Assembly (NCBI GenBank): GCA_035248685.1 | Contig: DATFHF010000033.1 | Span: 74,008 to 138,007 of the forward strand | Source: Jatrophihabitans_A sp035248685 | GTDB taxonomy: Bacteria; Actinomycetota; Actinomycetes; Mycobacteriales; Jatrophihabitantaceae | DNA: 64,000 bases | Reading direction: 5' to 3' | Shown: positions 44,658 to 53,814 of the stretch, in pieces | How positions within the stretch are numbered: the first letter of the stretch is position 1 | Layout of the letters: each line of letters opens with the position of its first letter | Program-made: the position numbers and the translations under genes | Notes under the pieces: generated by a model | Seen by the model: the letters and a program-made list of their open reading frames with translations, nothing else | Told to the model about the DNA's origin: nothing | Database searches by the model: none

Positions 44658-45418
44658 TGCCGATGACCGACCGGGTCTGCCTGGTCACCGGCGCGAGCCG
44701 GGGCATCGGCGCGGCGGTGGCAGCGGCGCTGTCCGGCGACGGGCACCGGGTCGCGCTGCTCGGTCGGAATGCTGGCGCGCTGGACCAGGTCGGCGCGGGA
44801 CTGCCGGGTCCGACGCTGAGCGTCGCCGCCGACCTGACCGATGCCGAGGCGGTGCCGGCTGCCTTCGACCGCATCGAACGGGAATGGGGGCCGGTCGAGG
44901 TGCTGGTCTGCAATGCCGGCGCCGGGATGGCCGCACCGCTCCCGGACACCACCGACGAGGACTGGGCCCGGATGCTCGAGCTGAACCTCACCGCGCCGTT
45001 CCGGCTGATGCGCCGGGCCTTGCCGGCGATGGCCGAGCGAGGTTGGGGACGGATCGTGGTGGTGGCCTCGGTGGTGGCCAAGCGCGGTGAGTCCCAGGTT
45101 GCCGCCTACACCGCCGCCAAGCACGGGGTGCTCGGCCTGGTACGGGCGGCCGCCGCCGAGTTCGCCCGGTCCGGGGTGACCGTCAACGCGGTCTGCCCGG
45201 GCTACGTGGATACCCCGATGACCGACGCCACCGTGGCGGCCATCGCCGAGCGCACCGGCCGCAGCTCGGACGAGGCGCGGGCCACACTGGTCCGCCGGCA
45301 GCCGATCGGTCGGCTGATCGCCCCGGCGGAGGTGGCCGAGGCGGTCCGGTTCTGCCTGGCCAACGCGGCGGTGACCGGTCAGGGCATCAACGTGGACGGG
45401 GGAGCGGTGCAGTCGTGA
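44657..45418 (+). CDS. SDR family oxidoreductase (FabG/3-hydroxyacyl-CoA dehydrogenase-like)
   Basis: 253 aa. Cofactor motif TGASRGIGAAVAAAL, CNAGAGM, catalytic Ser (VASVVAK) and intact YTAAK. Expected to oxidise a beta-hydroxyacyl-CoA formed by the hydratase. Its stop is the first codon of dispersed repeat copy B, which separates it from ridA. Confidence 0.94.
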   Translation: MPMTDRVCLVTGASRGIGAAVAAALSGDGHRVALLGRNAGALDQVGAGLPGPTLSVAADLTDAEAVPAAFDRIEREWGPVEVLVCNAGAGMAAPLPDTTDEDWARMLELNLTAPFRLMRRALPAMAERGWGRIVVVASVVAKRGESQVAAYTAAKHGVLGLVRAAAAEFARSGVTVNAVCPGYVDTPMTDATVAAIAERTGRSSDEARATLVRRQPIGRLIAPAEVAEAVRFCLANAAVTGQGINVDGGAVQS

Positions 45419-45485
45419 GTGAGCATCGAGCGAGGGACGACCGAGGCGCGGAGCGAACGCGCGATGAGCGCTCGCGCGAAGAGCC
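45416..45485 (+). repeat. Dispersed intercistronic repeat, copy B
   Basis: 70 bp from the SDR stop codon to just before the RidA start: TGAGTGAGCATCGAGCGAGG head and GCGATGAGCGCTCGCGCGAA tail, shared with copies A and C. Confidence 0.8.
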
Positions 45486-45494
45486 GGGTGGGAT

Positions 45495-45929
45495 ATGAGC
45501 ATCGAGCGGATCAACCCGGAAACGCTCGGCCGGCCGTCCGGCTTCGCGCATGCGGTACGGGCCACCGGCACCAGCCGGATCTACCTGGCCGGCCAGACCG
45601 CGCTGGACTCCGACGGCATCATCGTCGGCGACGGCATCGTCGGGCAGTTCGAGCAGGCGCTGCGCAATCTGCTTACCGCGCTGGCCGCGGCCGGCGGCAG
45701 GCCAGATCAGTTGGTCACCGTCACCATCTACATCGTCGACGTGCCCGACTACCGGGCGCATGCCCGTGCGATCGGCCAGGTCTGGCGACGGCTGGCCGGC
45801 ACCGACTATCCGGCGATGGCCGGCATCGGGGTGGCCCGGCTCTGGGACGACGCCGCCCTGGTCGAGCTTCAGGGGGTCGCGGAGATCCCCGCCGGACCGC
45901 CGGAGGAGTTGCGCACCAACGCTCGTTGA
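45495..45929 (+). CDS. RidA/YjgF family protein
   Basis: 144 aa. The RidA fold is seen in IYLAGQTALDSDG, QALRNLLTALAAAGGRPDQLVTVTIYIVD and the final GVARLWDDAALVEL with the conserved substrate-binding Arg. RidA proteins hydrolyse reactive enamines/imines to ketones and ammonia; next to a 2-aminobenzoyl-CoA monooxygenase it would deaminate the ring enamine (inference; the same gene association occurs in known 2-aminobenzoate loci). Confidence 0.92.
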   Translation: MSIERINPETLGRPSGFAHAVRATGTSRIYLAGQTALDSDGIIVGDGIVGQFEQALRNLLTALAAAGGRPDQLVTVTIYIVDVPDYRAHARAIGQVWRRLAGTDYPAMAGIGVARLWDDAALVELQGVAEIPAGPPEELRTNAR

Positions 45930-45984
45930 CCGCGTCGTCCGGCGCGGCATACTGGCGAAGGTTCGCCGGAAGGGGGTTCACACC

Positions 45985-47601
45985 GTGGAGCTGTCGCCGT
46001 CCGCCCATGTGGACACGTTCTGCCGGGACAACCTGCCGCCGCTCGAGCAGTGGGCCGAGCTCTGCTGGGATCTGCCGGAGCTGCACTACCCGCAGCGGCT
46101 GAACTGTGCGGCGGCGCTGTTGGACGACGTGGTCGCCACCCTGGGTGCCGACCGGCCGGCCCTGCACACTGCCGACGGCAGCTGGAGCTACGGCGAACTG
46201 CTCGCTCGCGCCAACCAACTGGCCCACTACCTGAGCGAGGATCTGGGCCTGCTGCCGGGCCAACGGGTACTGCTGCGGGCGCCGAACAACCCATGGTTGG
46301 TCGCCTGCTGGTTCGCGGTGCTGAAGGCCGGCGGGGTGGTGGTGGCGACGGTGCCGCTGCTGCGTAGCGCCGAACTGGTCCCGCTGGTCGAGCTGACCCG
46401 AACCGGCCTGGCGCTGTGCGACCACCGCTTCGCCGCCGAGCTGGCCGATGTCGGCTCGGACACCGGCCTGCGGACGGTGTGCTACGGCGCCGGCGATGCC
46501 GACGACCTGATCGTCCGAAGCGCTGACAAGCCGACCACGTTCAGCAATGTGCAGACCGCCGCGGACGATGTGGCGCTGCTGGCGGCCACCTCCGGCACCA
46601 CCGGCCGGCCCAAGGCGACCATGCATTTCCACCGGGACGTGCTGGCCGTCGCCGACACCTTCGGCAAGTACCTTGTGCAGGGCCGGCCGGACGACATCTT
46701 CACCGGCACCCCGCCGCTGGCTTTCACTTTCGGCCTCGGCGGGTTACTGATCTTTCCGATGCGAGTGGGCGCCAGCACGCTGCTGATCGAGCGGGCCACC
46801 CCGACCGAGTTCGCCGAGGCGGTCGAGCGGTTCGGCGCGACGGTGCTGTCCACCGCGCCGACCGCCTACCGGGCCATCCTGCGGGCCGGCCAGCAGGACC
46901 GGTTGCGCAGCGTGCGCCGAGCGATCTCGGCCGGCGAGCATCTGCCGCAGGCGGTCTGGCAGGAGATGTTCGACAAGACCGGGATCCGGCTGATCGACGG
47001 CATCGGTAGCACCGAGATGCTGCACGTCTTCATCTCCTGCGCCGACGACGACATCCGGCCCGGCGCGACCGGCCGCGCGGTGCCCGGCTACCGCGCCGCC
47101 GTGCTGGACCCCGACGGCAAGCCGGTGCCGGACGGCACGCCGGGCCGGCTGGCGGTGATCGGCCCGACCTGCTGTCGCTACCTGGCCGACGCGCGTCAGG
47201 CCAACTACTCCCAGCACGGCTGGAACATCACCGGCGACACCTATCTGCGCGACGAAGACGGCTATTTCTGGTACCACGCCCGCAGCGACGACATGATCGT
47301 GTCGTCCGGGTACAACATCGCCGCACCCGAGGTCGAGCATGCGCTCGAGCAGCACCCGGACGTCGTCGAGTGCGCGGTGGTGGCCCGTCCGGATCTCGAA
47401 CGCGGCTCGATCGTGCATGCCGCTGTCGTATTGCGCGAAGGCGTGCCCGGGGATCCGGCCAAGGTGGCCGAGTTGCAGACCTTCACCAAGCAGAAGATCG
47501 CACCGTACAAGTACCCGCGATCCATCGAGTTCGTCGCGGCATTACCCCGAACGCCCACCGGCAAGCTCCAGCGGTTCCGGCTGCGCGAACCGGCTAACTG
47601 A
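45985..47601 (+). CDS. 2-aminobenzoate/benzoate-type CoA ligase
   Basis: 538 aa acyl-CoA synthetase of the ANL family, GTG start with GGAAGGGGG upstream. The AMP-binding motif is TSGTTGRPKATMHFHRD, the MHFHRD extension being typical of benzoate and 2-aminobenzoate-CoA ligases. Further motifs are GIGSTEMLHVFIS, YHARSDDMIVSSGYNIAAPEVE and the catalytic lysine in PTGKLQRF. It activates an aryl acid, probably anthranilate given the downstream monooxygenase. Overlaps the next gene by one base (TGATG). Confidence 0.92.
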   Translation: MELSPSAHVDTFCRDNLPPLEQWAELCWDLPELHYPQRLNCAAALLDDVVATLGADRPALHTADGSWSYGELLARANQLAHYLSEDLGLLPGQRVLLRAPNNPWLVACWFAVLKAGGVVVATVPLLRSAELVPLVELTRTGLALCDHRFAAELADVGSDTGLRTVCYGAGDADDLIVRSADKPTTFSNVQTAADDVALLAATSGTTGRPKATMHFHRDVLAVADTFGKYLVQGRPDDIFTGTPPLAFTFGLGGLLIFPMRVGASTLLIERATPTEFAEAVERFGATVLSTAPTAYRAILRAGQQDRLRSVRRAISAGEHLPQAVWQEMFDKTGIRLIDGIGSTEMLHVFISCADDDIRPGATGRAVPGYRAAVLDPDGKPVPDGTPGRLAVIGPTCCRYLADARQANYSQHGWNITGDTYLRDEDGYFWYHARSDDMIVSSGYNIAAPEVEHALEQHPDVVECAVVARPDLERGSIVHAAVVLREGVPGDPAKVAELQTFTKQKIAPYKYPRSIEFVAALPRTPTGKLQRFRLREPAN

Positions 47602-50030
47602 TGCGCATTGCGGTGATCGGCGGCGGCCCGGGCGGCCTGTACTTCGCCGCGCTGGCCAAGGCACTGGATTCGCACACCGAGATCCAGGTCTGGGAACGCA
47701 ACGCGCCGGATGACACCTTCGGCTTCGGGGTGGTGTTCAGCGACGAAACCCTCGGCGGCATCGAGCACGCCGATCCGGTGATCTACGCCCGGATGGCCGA
47801 GCAGTTCGCGCGCTGGGACGACATCGACGTGCACTTCCGCGACACGGTGACCACCGTCGGCGGGCAAGGCTTCGCCGCGATGAGCCGGAAGAAGTTGCTG
47901 CAACTATTGCAACAACGCTGCGCCGAATTGGGTGTGCAGGTGCTGTTCCGCACCGAGGCGCCGGACGTCGACACGCTCAGCCGCGACTACGACCTGGTGA
48001 TCGCCTCCGACGGTGCCAACTCCGCGGTCCGCACCAAGTACGCCGACGTCTACCGCCCGGCGCTGGAACACGGGCGCAACAAGTACATGTGGCTCGGCAC
48101 CGACCTGGTCTTCGAGGCGTTCAAGTTCTACATCTGTCAGACGCCATACGGCCTGATGCAGGTACACGGCTATCCGTACGACGCCACCGGCAGCACCTTC
48201 ATCATCGAGATGCACACCGACGTCTGGCAGCGGGCCGGATTCGGAGACTCGGCCTCGACCGCCTTTCCACCGGGTGTCAGCGACGAACGCTCGGTGGCCC
48301 GGGTCCGCGAGTTGATCGGGGATCTGCTGGCCGGCAGCAAGATCCTCACCAACAACTCCAAGTGGCAGAGCTTCGTCACGATCACCAACGACACCTGGCG
48401 CAACGGCAACGTGGTGCTGCTCGGCGATGCCGCACACACCGCGCACTTCTCGATCGGTTCCGGTACCAAGCTCGCCATGGAGGACGCGCTGGCGCTGGTC
48501 GCTTGCCTGCACGAACAGCCGTCGGTGGCCGAGGCGTTGGTCAGCTACGAGGCCGAGCGGCGGCCGGTGGTGTTGTCCACTCAGCGGGCCGCGCGGGCCA
48601 GCCTGGACTGGTTCGAAAGCATCGGCCAGTACGCCGACCAGCCACCCGAGCAGTTCGCGTTCAACATCGTCACCCGCAGCCGGCGGATCACCTACGACAA
48701 CCTGCGGCTGCGCGACCCGGAGTTCGTGGCCGGCATGGACGGCTGGTACGCCAGGCAGGAAACCGAGCGGTATCAGGCGGGTCAGCCGGTTGCCGGCGCG
48801 CCGCCCGCCGTCGATCGGCCGCCGATGTTTCACCCGTTCCGGCTCGGCAACCTGGAGCTGAAGAACCGGGTCGTGGTCTCGCCGATGGACATGTACTCGG
48901 CCGTCGACGGCCTGCCTACTGACTTTCACCTGGTGCACCTGGGCGCTCGCGCACTCGGTGGCGCCGGGCTGGTGATGACCGAGATGGTGTGCGTCTCGCC
49001 GGACGGACGGATCACGCCCGGCTGTGCCGGCATCTACACGCCGGAGCAGGAGCGTGCCTGGGCCCGGGTGGTCGACTTCGTACATCAGCAGAGCACCGGC
49101 CGGATCGGCATCCAACTCGGCCACTCCGGCCGCAAGGGCTCCACGAAGCTGATGTGGGAAGGCATCGACGAGCCGCTGCCGGATGGCAACTGGCAGGTCT
49201 GCGGCCCCTCGGCGCTGCCGTACTCGCCGGCCAACCAGCTGCCCCGAGAGCTGGATCCGGACGAGTTGGCCGCGATCAAGGACGAGTTCGTGGCGTGCGC
49301 GCAAGCCGCCGCGCGAGTCGGTTTCGACATGCTGGAGTTGCACTGCGCGCACGGCTACCTGCTGTCGTCGTTCCTGTCGCCGCTGTCCAACGTGCGTACC
49401 GATCGCTACGGCGGGACCCCGGCCAACCGCATGCGCTTCCCGCTGGAGGTCTTCGACGCGGTGCGAGCGGCCTGGCCGGCGCAGCGTCCGATCAGCGTGC
49501 GGATATCAGCCACCGACTGGTATGAGGGCGGCAATGACGTCGAGGCGGCGGTCGAGATCGCCCGGGCGTTCGCCGAGCACGGCGCGGATGCCATCCACGT
49601 CTCCACCGGGCAGGTCGTCAAGGACGAGAAACCCGCCTACGGACGCAGCTACCAGACGCCGTACGCCGACCGGATTCGCAACGAGATCGGTGCCCGGTAC
49701 GGCACGGCGGTGATCGCGGTCGGTGCGATTTCGTCCTATGACGACGTGAACTCGCTGCTGCTGGCCGGTCGGGCCGATCTGGTGGCGATCGGCCGTCCGC
49801 ACCTGTACGACCCGCAGTGGACGTTGCATGCCGCCGCCGAGCAGGACTACCAGGGTCCGGGCGCGGACTGGCCGGTGCAGTACCAAGCCGGCCGGCGCAA
49901 GCCACCGACCGGCCGCACCGACGGCCCGCGGCCGCGGCTTAGCCTGCTCCGCGAACCGGATCCGGGTACTCGGCACGCGCGCTGGCGTCCGGGCCGCCTT
50001 CCTACCGAAAGGTTTTCCGCCGATGGGTGA
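47601..50030 (+). CDS. Fused FAD monooxygenase/OYE reductase: 2-aminobenzoyl-CoA (or salicylyl-CoA) monooxygenase
   Basis: 809 aa. Residues 1-390 are a PHBH-fold FAD hydroxylase (IAVIGGGPGGLYFAALA; GDAAHTAHFSIGSGTKLAMEDA). Residues about 410-765 are an old-yellow-enzyme domain (FRLGNLELKNRVVVSPMDMYSA; LHCAHGYLLSSFLSPLSNVRTDRYGG; GRPHLYDP). This fusion is that of Azoarcus 2-aminobenzoyl-CoA monooxygenase/reductase, which hydroxylates and reduces the ring at C5; salicylyl-CoA 5-hydroxylase is the close alternative. With ligase, RidA, hydratase, SDR and dehydrogenase in the operon, anthranilate is the better guess. A 45-residue Arg/Pro tail follows. Confidence 0.93.
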   Translation: MRIAVIGGGPGGLYFAALAKALDSHTEIQVWERNAPDDTFGFGVVFSDETLGGIEHADPVIYARMAEQFARWDDIDVHFRDTVTTVGGQGFAAMSRKKLLQLLQQRCAELGVQVLFRTEAPDVDTLSRDYDLVIASDGANSAVRTKYADVYRPALEHGRNKYMWLGTDLVFEAFKFYICQTPYGLMQVHGYPYDATGSTFIIEMHTDVWQRAGFGDSASTAFPPGVSDERSVARVRELIGDLLAGSKILTNNSKWQSFVTITNDTWRNGNVVLLGDAAHTAHFSIGSGTKLAMEDALALVACLHEQPSVAEALVSYEAERRPVVLSTQRAARASLDWFESIGQYADQPPEQFAFNIVTRSRRITYDNLRLRDPEFVAGMDGWYARQETERYQAGQPVAGAPPAVDRPPMFHPFRLGNLELKNRVVVSPMDMYSAVDGLPTDFHLVHLGARALGGAGLVMTEMVCVSPDGRITPGCAGIYTPEQERAWARVVDFVHQQSTGRIGIQLGHSGRKGSTKLMWEGIDEPLPDGNWQVCGPSALPYSPANQLPRELDPDELAAIKDEFVACAQAAARVGFDMLELHCAHGYLLSSFLSPLSNVRTDRYGGTPANRMRFPLEVFDAVRAAWPAQRPISVRISATDWYEGGNDVEAAVEIARAFAEHGADAIHVSTGQVVKDEKPAYGRSYQTPYADRIRNEIGARYGTAVIAVGAISSYDDVNSLLLAGRADLVAIGRPHLYDPQWTLHAAAEQDYQGPGADWPVQYQAGRRKPPTGRTDGPRPRLSLLREPDPGTRHARWRPGRLPTERFSADG

Positions 50031-50469
50031 CTTCGACTTCCTGATCGGCAGCTGGCTGGTCGCCAACCGCCGGCTGCGAGAGCGCCTGGTCGGGTGCACC
50101 GAGTGGGAGGAGTTCGATGCCACCTCCCGCGCCTGGCAGCTGCTGGATGGCGGCGCCAACATCGATGAGTTCCGGTTCCCGGACGGTAGCTCGGCGCTCA
50201 CGCTGCGGCTGTTCGACCCGGCCCGCCGGCAGTGGTCGCTGTACTGGGCCACCAGCGTGTTCGGCGTGCTGCTGCCGCCGGTGCACGGCAGCTTCGTCGA
50301 CGGCGTCGGGACCTTCTACGGCGATGACTTTCACGAGGGCACACCGGTGCGGGTGCGCTACATATGGTCCGGGATCACCGATACCGCGGCGCGCTGGGAG
50401 CAGGCATATTCGACCGACGGCGAGCAGAGCTGGGAAACGAACTGGACTATGCAGCTGCGGCGGTCATGA
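50023..50469 (+). CDS. DUF1579-like lipocalin-type protein
   Basis: 148 aa. It starts GDFDFLIGSW and continues CTEWEEFDATSRAWQLLDGGANIDEF with SWETNWTMQLRR at the end, the pattern of small beta-barrel proteins annotated DUF1579. Overlaps the monooxygenase gene by 8 bp, so it is coupled to it. May bind a ring intermediate; function unknown. Confidence 0.78.
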   Translation: MGDFDFLIGSWLVANRRLRERLVGCTEWEEFDATSRAWQLLDGGANIDEFRFPDGSSALTLRLFDPARRQWSLYWATSVFGVLLPPVHGSFVDGVGTFYGDDFHEGTPVRVRYIWSGITDTAARWEQAYSTDGEQSWETNWTMQLRRS

Positions 50470-50759
50470 ATAACCTGCTAAAGGTATTCGAGCGCAGCTG
50501 ATCGGGCATCGCTCGACCGCTCTGTGTGCAATTACCCCGCGTAACGAATCAATTACGCTGGCATTACCAATAATGGTCACTGGGATATCCGATCGGTAGG
50601 CTCGGTTCTCCTCAGGAGCGGGTCATATTTTAACAGCCAGCTCTCTTTCCTCTGGGTTCACTCTTTACTATCCTGCACTTTCCCCGGGCGCACTGACTAC
50701 GGTCGACTTTCCGGTGCTTTCACCGCCGCTTTCAAACTTGAGCCACTGAACGAGGAGCC

Positions 50760-51644
50760 ATGCACGATTTCAGATTCGGATTCACCCTGGCCACGCCGCG
50801 TTCGCCGGCAGAACTGGTCGAGACCTGCCGGCTGGCCGAGGCCTACGGCTACGACATCGCGGTAGGCGTGGACCATCTCGGGCCGGATCGCACCGCGCCG
50901 TTCCAGGCCGCGGTAGCGGTGGCGTACTGCTGCGGGCGGATGCGGGTCGGCAGCTACGTGCTCGACATCGGCTTCTGGAACCCGATGTTCCTGGCCCGCG
51001 AGGTGGCGACCGTGGTTCGGCTGACCGGCGATCGGTTCGAGCTGGGGTTAGGCACCGGCGTCATCAAGGCCCAGTTCGACGCGGCGCGACTTCCCTGGCA
51101 GTCCTTCGGTGGCCGGGTGGAGCGGGTGGCCGACACCCTCAGCGAACTGCGCGAGTTGCTAGCCACCTCACCCGGGGTAGTGGCGCCGCCGGTGCTGCTC
51201 GGCGGGCTGGGCGAGCGGATGCTCCAACTCGCCGCGAAGGAAGCCGACATCGTCAGTTTCAGCGGCCGGTTCCAGGTGCCCGGCCAGCCACCGGCGACCC
51301 TGCGCTACGCCACCTCGGTCGAGACCGAGGGAGCGGTCGAGCAGTACGTCGGCTTTGCCGGCAGTCGGGCCGAGGAGCAGGAGCGCAACGCCTTCATCCT
51401 CGACGTGGTGGTCACCGACGACCGCCGGGCTGCCGCGGCGGCAGCGGCCGAGGACTACGCGCCCTGGGTCAGCGTCGAGAACGCGCTGGACTCACCGTTC
51501 CTGCTGTATGGCACCGAACAGCAGATCGCCCGCCAAATCCTGGACAACCGGGAGCGGTTCGGCTTCTCATACCTCACCGTCCAGCGGCCACACATGGACG
51601 TGCTGGGACCGGTGATAGAGCAGGTCCGCCGGCTCGCCGGCTGA
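50760..51644 (+). CDS. LLM-class (luciferase-like) oxidoreductase, probably F420-dependent
   Basis: 294 aa. It starts FRFGFTLATPRSPAELVETCRLAEAYGYD and has the glycine-rich DRFELGLGTG and VLLGGLGERMLQLAAKEADIVSF motifs of actinobacterial F420-dependent LLM proteins. gaggag precedes the ATG. The 290 bp before it are A/T-richer and probably carry a promoter. It converges on the SARP regulator with a 78-bp overlap of coding sequences. Likely a redox tailoring enzyme. Confidence 0.9.
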   Translation: MHDFRFGFTLATPRSPAELVETCRLAEAYGYDIAVGVDHLGPDRTAPFQAAVAVAYCCGRMRVGSYVLDIGFWNPMFLAREVATVVRLTGDRFELGLGTGVIKAQFDAARLPWQSFGGRVERVADTLSELRELLATSPGVVAPPVLLGGLGERMLQLAAKEADIVSFSGRFQVPGQPPATLRYATSVETEGAVEQYVGFAGSRAEEQERNAFILDVVVTDDRRAAAAAAAEDYAPWVSVENALDSPFLLYGTEQQIARQILDNRERFGFSYLTVQRPHMDVLGPVIEQVRRLAG

Positions 51645-53603
51645 CCCGAGGCCCTGCACCCGAGGGTCGAGCCGGGCGGCGTCGTTCCGGTGCCGGCGCA
51701 TCCGGCGCCAGGCCGCCCGGCGGTCGTCGTCGGAGTCGATTCCATCGCTCAATTCGGCCGCGAAGGCTCGTAGCAGCGGATGAACCGCGTAGCAACCGGC
51801 CAACCGTTCGGTCACTAGGTGGGTATTGACCAGTTCGCCTAACAGGTCGCGGATCGCGCGGTTATCGCTGTTTGCCAGACTCGCTATAACGCCGATGGAC
51901 AGATTCTCCTCCGGCGGCAGCGCGAGCAGCCGGAATAACCGGGCAGCCGGCTCACTCAGCAGCCGGTAGGACCAGTCGAACGCGGCCCGCAGGCTGGTCA
52001 ACCGGTCGCCGCCGTCCAGTGCCGCCAGCCGGGTGCGTGGCGAGCGCAGATCCTCGGCCAGCTCGGACAGCGGAAAACCGCGAGCCGCGCGGACCGCGAC
52101 TACCGACAGCGCCAGCGGCAACCTGGCGCAGTAGGCGATGATCTGGTCGGCGGCAGCAGGCTCCGCGGCGACCCGCTGCCGGCCGAGCCGATGCTCCAGC
52201 AGTTCCCGAGCCGCCGCGGTGGGCAACGGTTCCACCGGCAGCGGGTGGGCGCCGTCACCGGCGGTCAGGCCGGCCAGCTGGTTGCGGCTGACCGCGATCA
52301 CCAGACAGCCGGGCGCGCCGGGCAGCAACGGCCGCAGCTGCTCGGCGTCGCGCGCGTTGTCCAGCACCATCAGCATTCGCCGGCCGGCCAGCAGGCTACG
52401 CAGCAGCGCGGATCGTCCCTCCAGCCCGATCGGCTGCCGCTCGGCCGGCACCCCGAAGGTGTCCAACATCAGCTGCACCGCCTCGGCCGGCGGCAGCGGG
52501 GGCCCGGCCGGATCGAAACCACGCAGGTTCAGGTACAGCTGGCCGTCCGGGAACCGTTCGCTAACCCGGTGCGCCCAGTGCAGCACCAGGGCCGACTTGC
52601 CCACGCCCGGCATTCCGGTCACTGCCACGATCGGGGTGCAGACGGCCAACGTTGCGACCGGGTCGTCGAGCACCGCGTCCAACCGGGCCAACTCGGCCTG
52701 GCGTCCGACGAAGGCAGCCAGTCCGTGCGGCAGTTGGGCCGGCGCCAGCGTGCCCGCCGGCGCCGCGGCGGCCGGTCGAGCCCTGGTCACCCGCACCCGC
52801 GGCGCCGGCACCGGCGCCCGGGCCAGCGTCGGGTCGGCGGCCAGGATCCGTTGCTGGAGTCGTTGCAGCGGGGCGGCCGGCGCGACCCCGACCTCCTCCA
52901 GCAGGTACCGCCTGGCGTCCTGGTAGGCGGCCAGCGCCTCAGCCTGCCGACCGGACCGGTACAGCGCCGACATCAGCAACCCGCGCAAGCGTTCCCGCAG
53001 TGGCTGGTCGGCGACCAGCGCGCGCAGCTCCGGGATCACCTCGGAGTCCTCGCCGAGTTCGATATCGAGCTCGATCCGGTCCTCCAGGGTGCTGATGTGC
53101 CGTTCGGCCAGCCGCTCGCGTTGGGCATCGAGGTCGGGACTGAACAGGCCCTGGCAGACCGGCCCACGCCACATCCGCAGCGCCGCGTGCAACTCACTGG
53201 ACGCCCGAGGCAGGTCACCGGCCGCCCGGGCGGCGCGCGCGGTGCTGACATGCTCGTCGAATCGGATCAGATCCAGCTCATCCGGCGGCACCGTGCACAG
53301 GTAACCGCCCTCGGTCCAGGTCAGCCGATCGGAGCTCGATCGAGCCGGCCGGCCCGGTTCCAGCACCCGACGCAGGCCGGACATGTGCCGCTGCACCAGG
53401 TTCACCGCGTGGGTCGGTGGGGCGGTACCCCAGACCGCGTTGATGATCTGCTGCCGCCCGACGTGCTGGTTGGCGTGCAGCAGTAACAGCGCCAGCACCA
53501 CCCGTTGTTGGGCTGGACCGAGATCGACATTGGCGCCATCGCGCCATGCCGTCAGCGGGCCCAGCACCTCGAATCGGATTGTCGCTCCCCGTACGTCGCC
53601 CAT
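51567..53603 (-). CDS. AfsR/SARP-family regulator with NB-ARC ATPase domain
   Basis: 678 aa cluster-situated activator. N-terminal OmpR-like winged helix (about 8-100, FEVLGPLTAWRDGANVDLGPAQQRVVLALLLLHANQ), BTAD domain (about 105-250, ELDLIRFDEHVSTARAARAAGDL), then an NB-ARC ATPase (P-loop VTGMPGVGKSALVL near 330, MLMVLDNARDAEQL). No TPR domain follows, so it is a medium-size SARP. aggaggcaaac precedes the ATG. It probably activates the divergent KASIII operon and others in the cluster by binding direct repeats near -35 (family knowledge). Confidence 0.93.
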   Translation of the reverse strand: MGDVRGATIRFEVLGPLTAWRDGANVDLGPAQQRVVLALLLLHANQHVGRQQIINAVWGTAPPTHAVNLVQRHMSGLRRVLEPGRPARSSSDRLTWTEGGYLCTVPPDELDLIRFDEHVSTARAARAAGDLPRASSELHAALRMWRGPVCQGLFSPDLDAQRERLAERHISTLEDRIELDIELGEDSEVIPELRALVADQPLRERLRGLLMSALYRSGRQAEALAAYQDARRYLLEEVGVAPAAPLQRLQQRILAADPTLARAPVPAPRVRVTRARPAAAAPAGTLAPAQLPHGLAAFVGRQAELARLDAVLDDPVATLAVCTPIVAVTGMPGVGKSALVLHWAHRVSERFPDGQLYLNLRGFDPAGPPLPPAEAVQLMLDTFGVPAERQPIGLEGRSALLRSLLAGRRMLMVLDNARDAEQLRPLLPGAPGCLVIAVSRNQLAGLTAGDGAHPLPVEPLPTAAARELLEHRLGRQRVAAEPAAADQIIAYCARLPLALSVVAVRAARGFPLSELAEDLRSPRTRLAALDGGDRLTSLRAAFDWSYRLLSEPAARLFRLLALPPEENLSIGVIASLANSDNRAIRDLLGELVNTHLVTERLAGCYAVHPLLRAFAAELSDGIDSDDDRRAAWRRMRRHRNDAARLDPRVQGLGSAGEPADLLYHRSQHVHVWPLDGEV

Positions 53604-53814
53604 TGTTTGCCTCCTGCCGCGCGTAGCGCAGCAATTCCAAACAAAGTAGAGGTGTCAGTCGGCGAGGACAACCATTTACAAATCCTCACAGAGTGCTGCA
53701 GCCATTAGTGCAGCGTGTCGTGCAACCTGTACGGCGAGGATGGGGCCGCCTGGCGGTAAAGGGTTTAACCGCCCGTAGCAGCTAATCCGGCCCCTATGAG
53801 AGGCAAAGCCGCAC

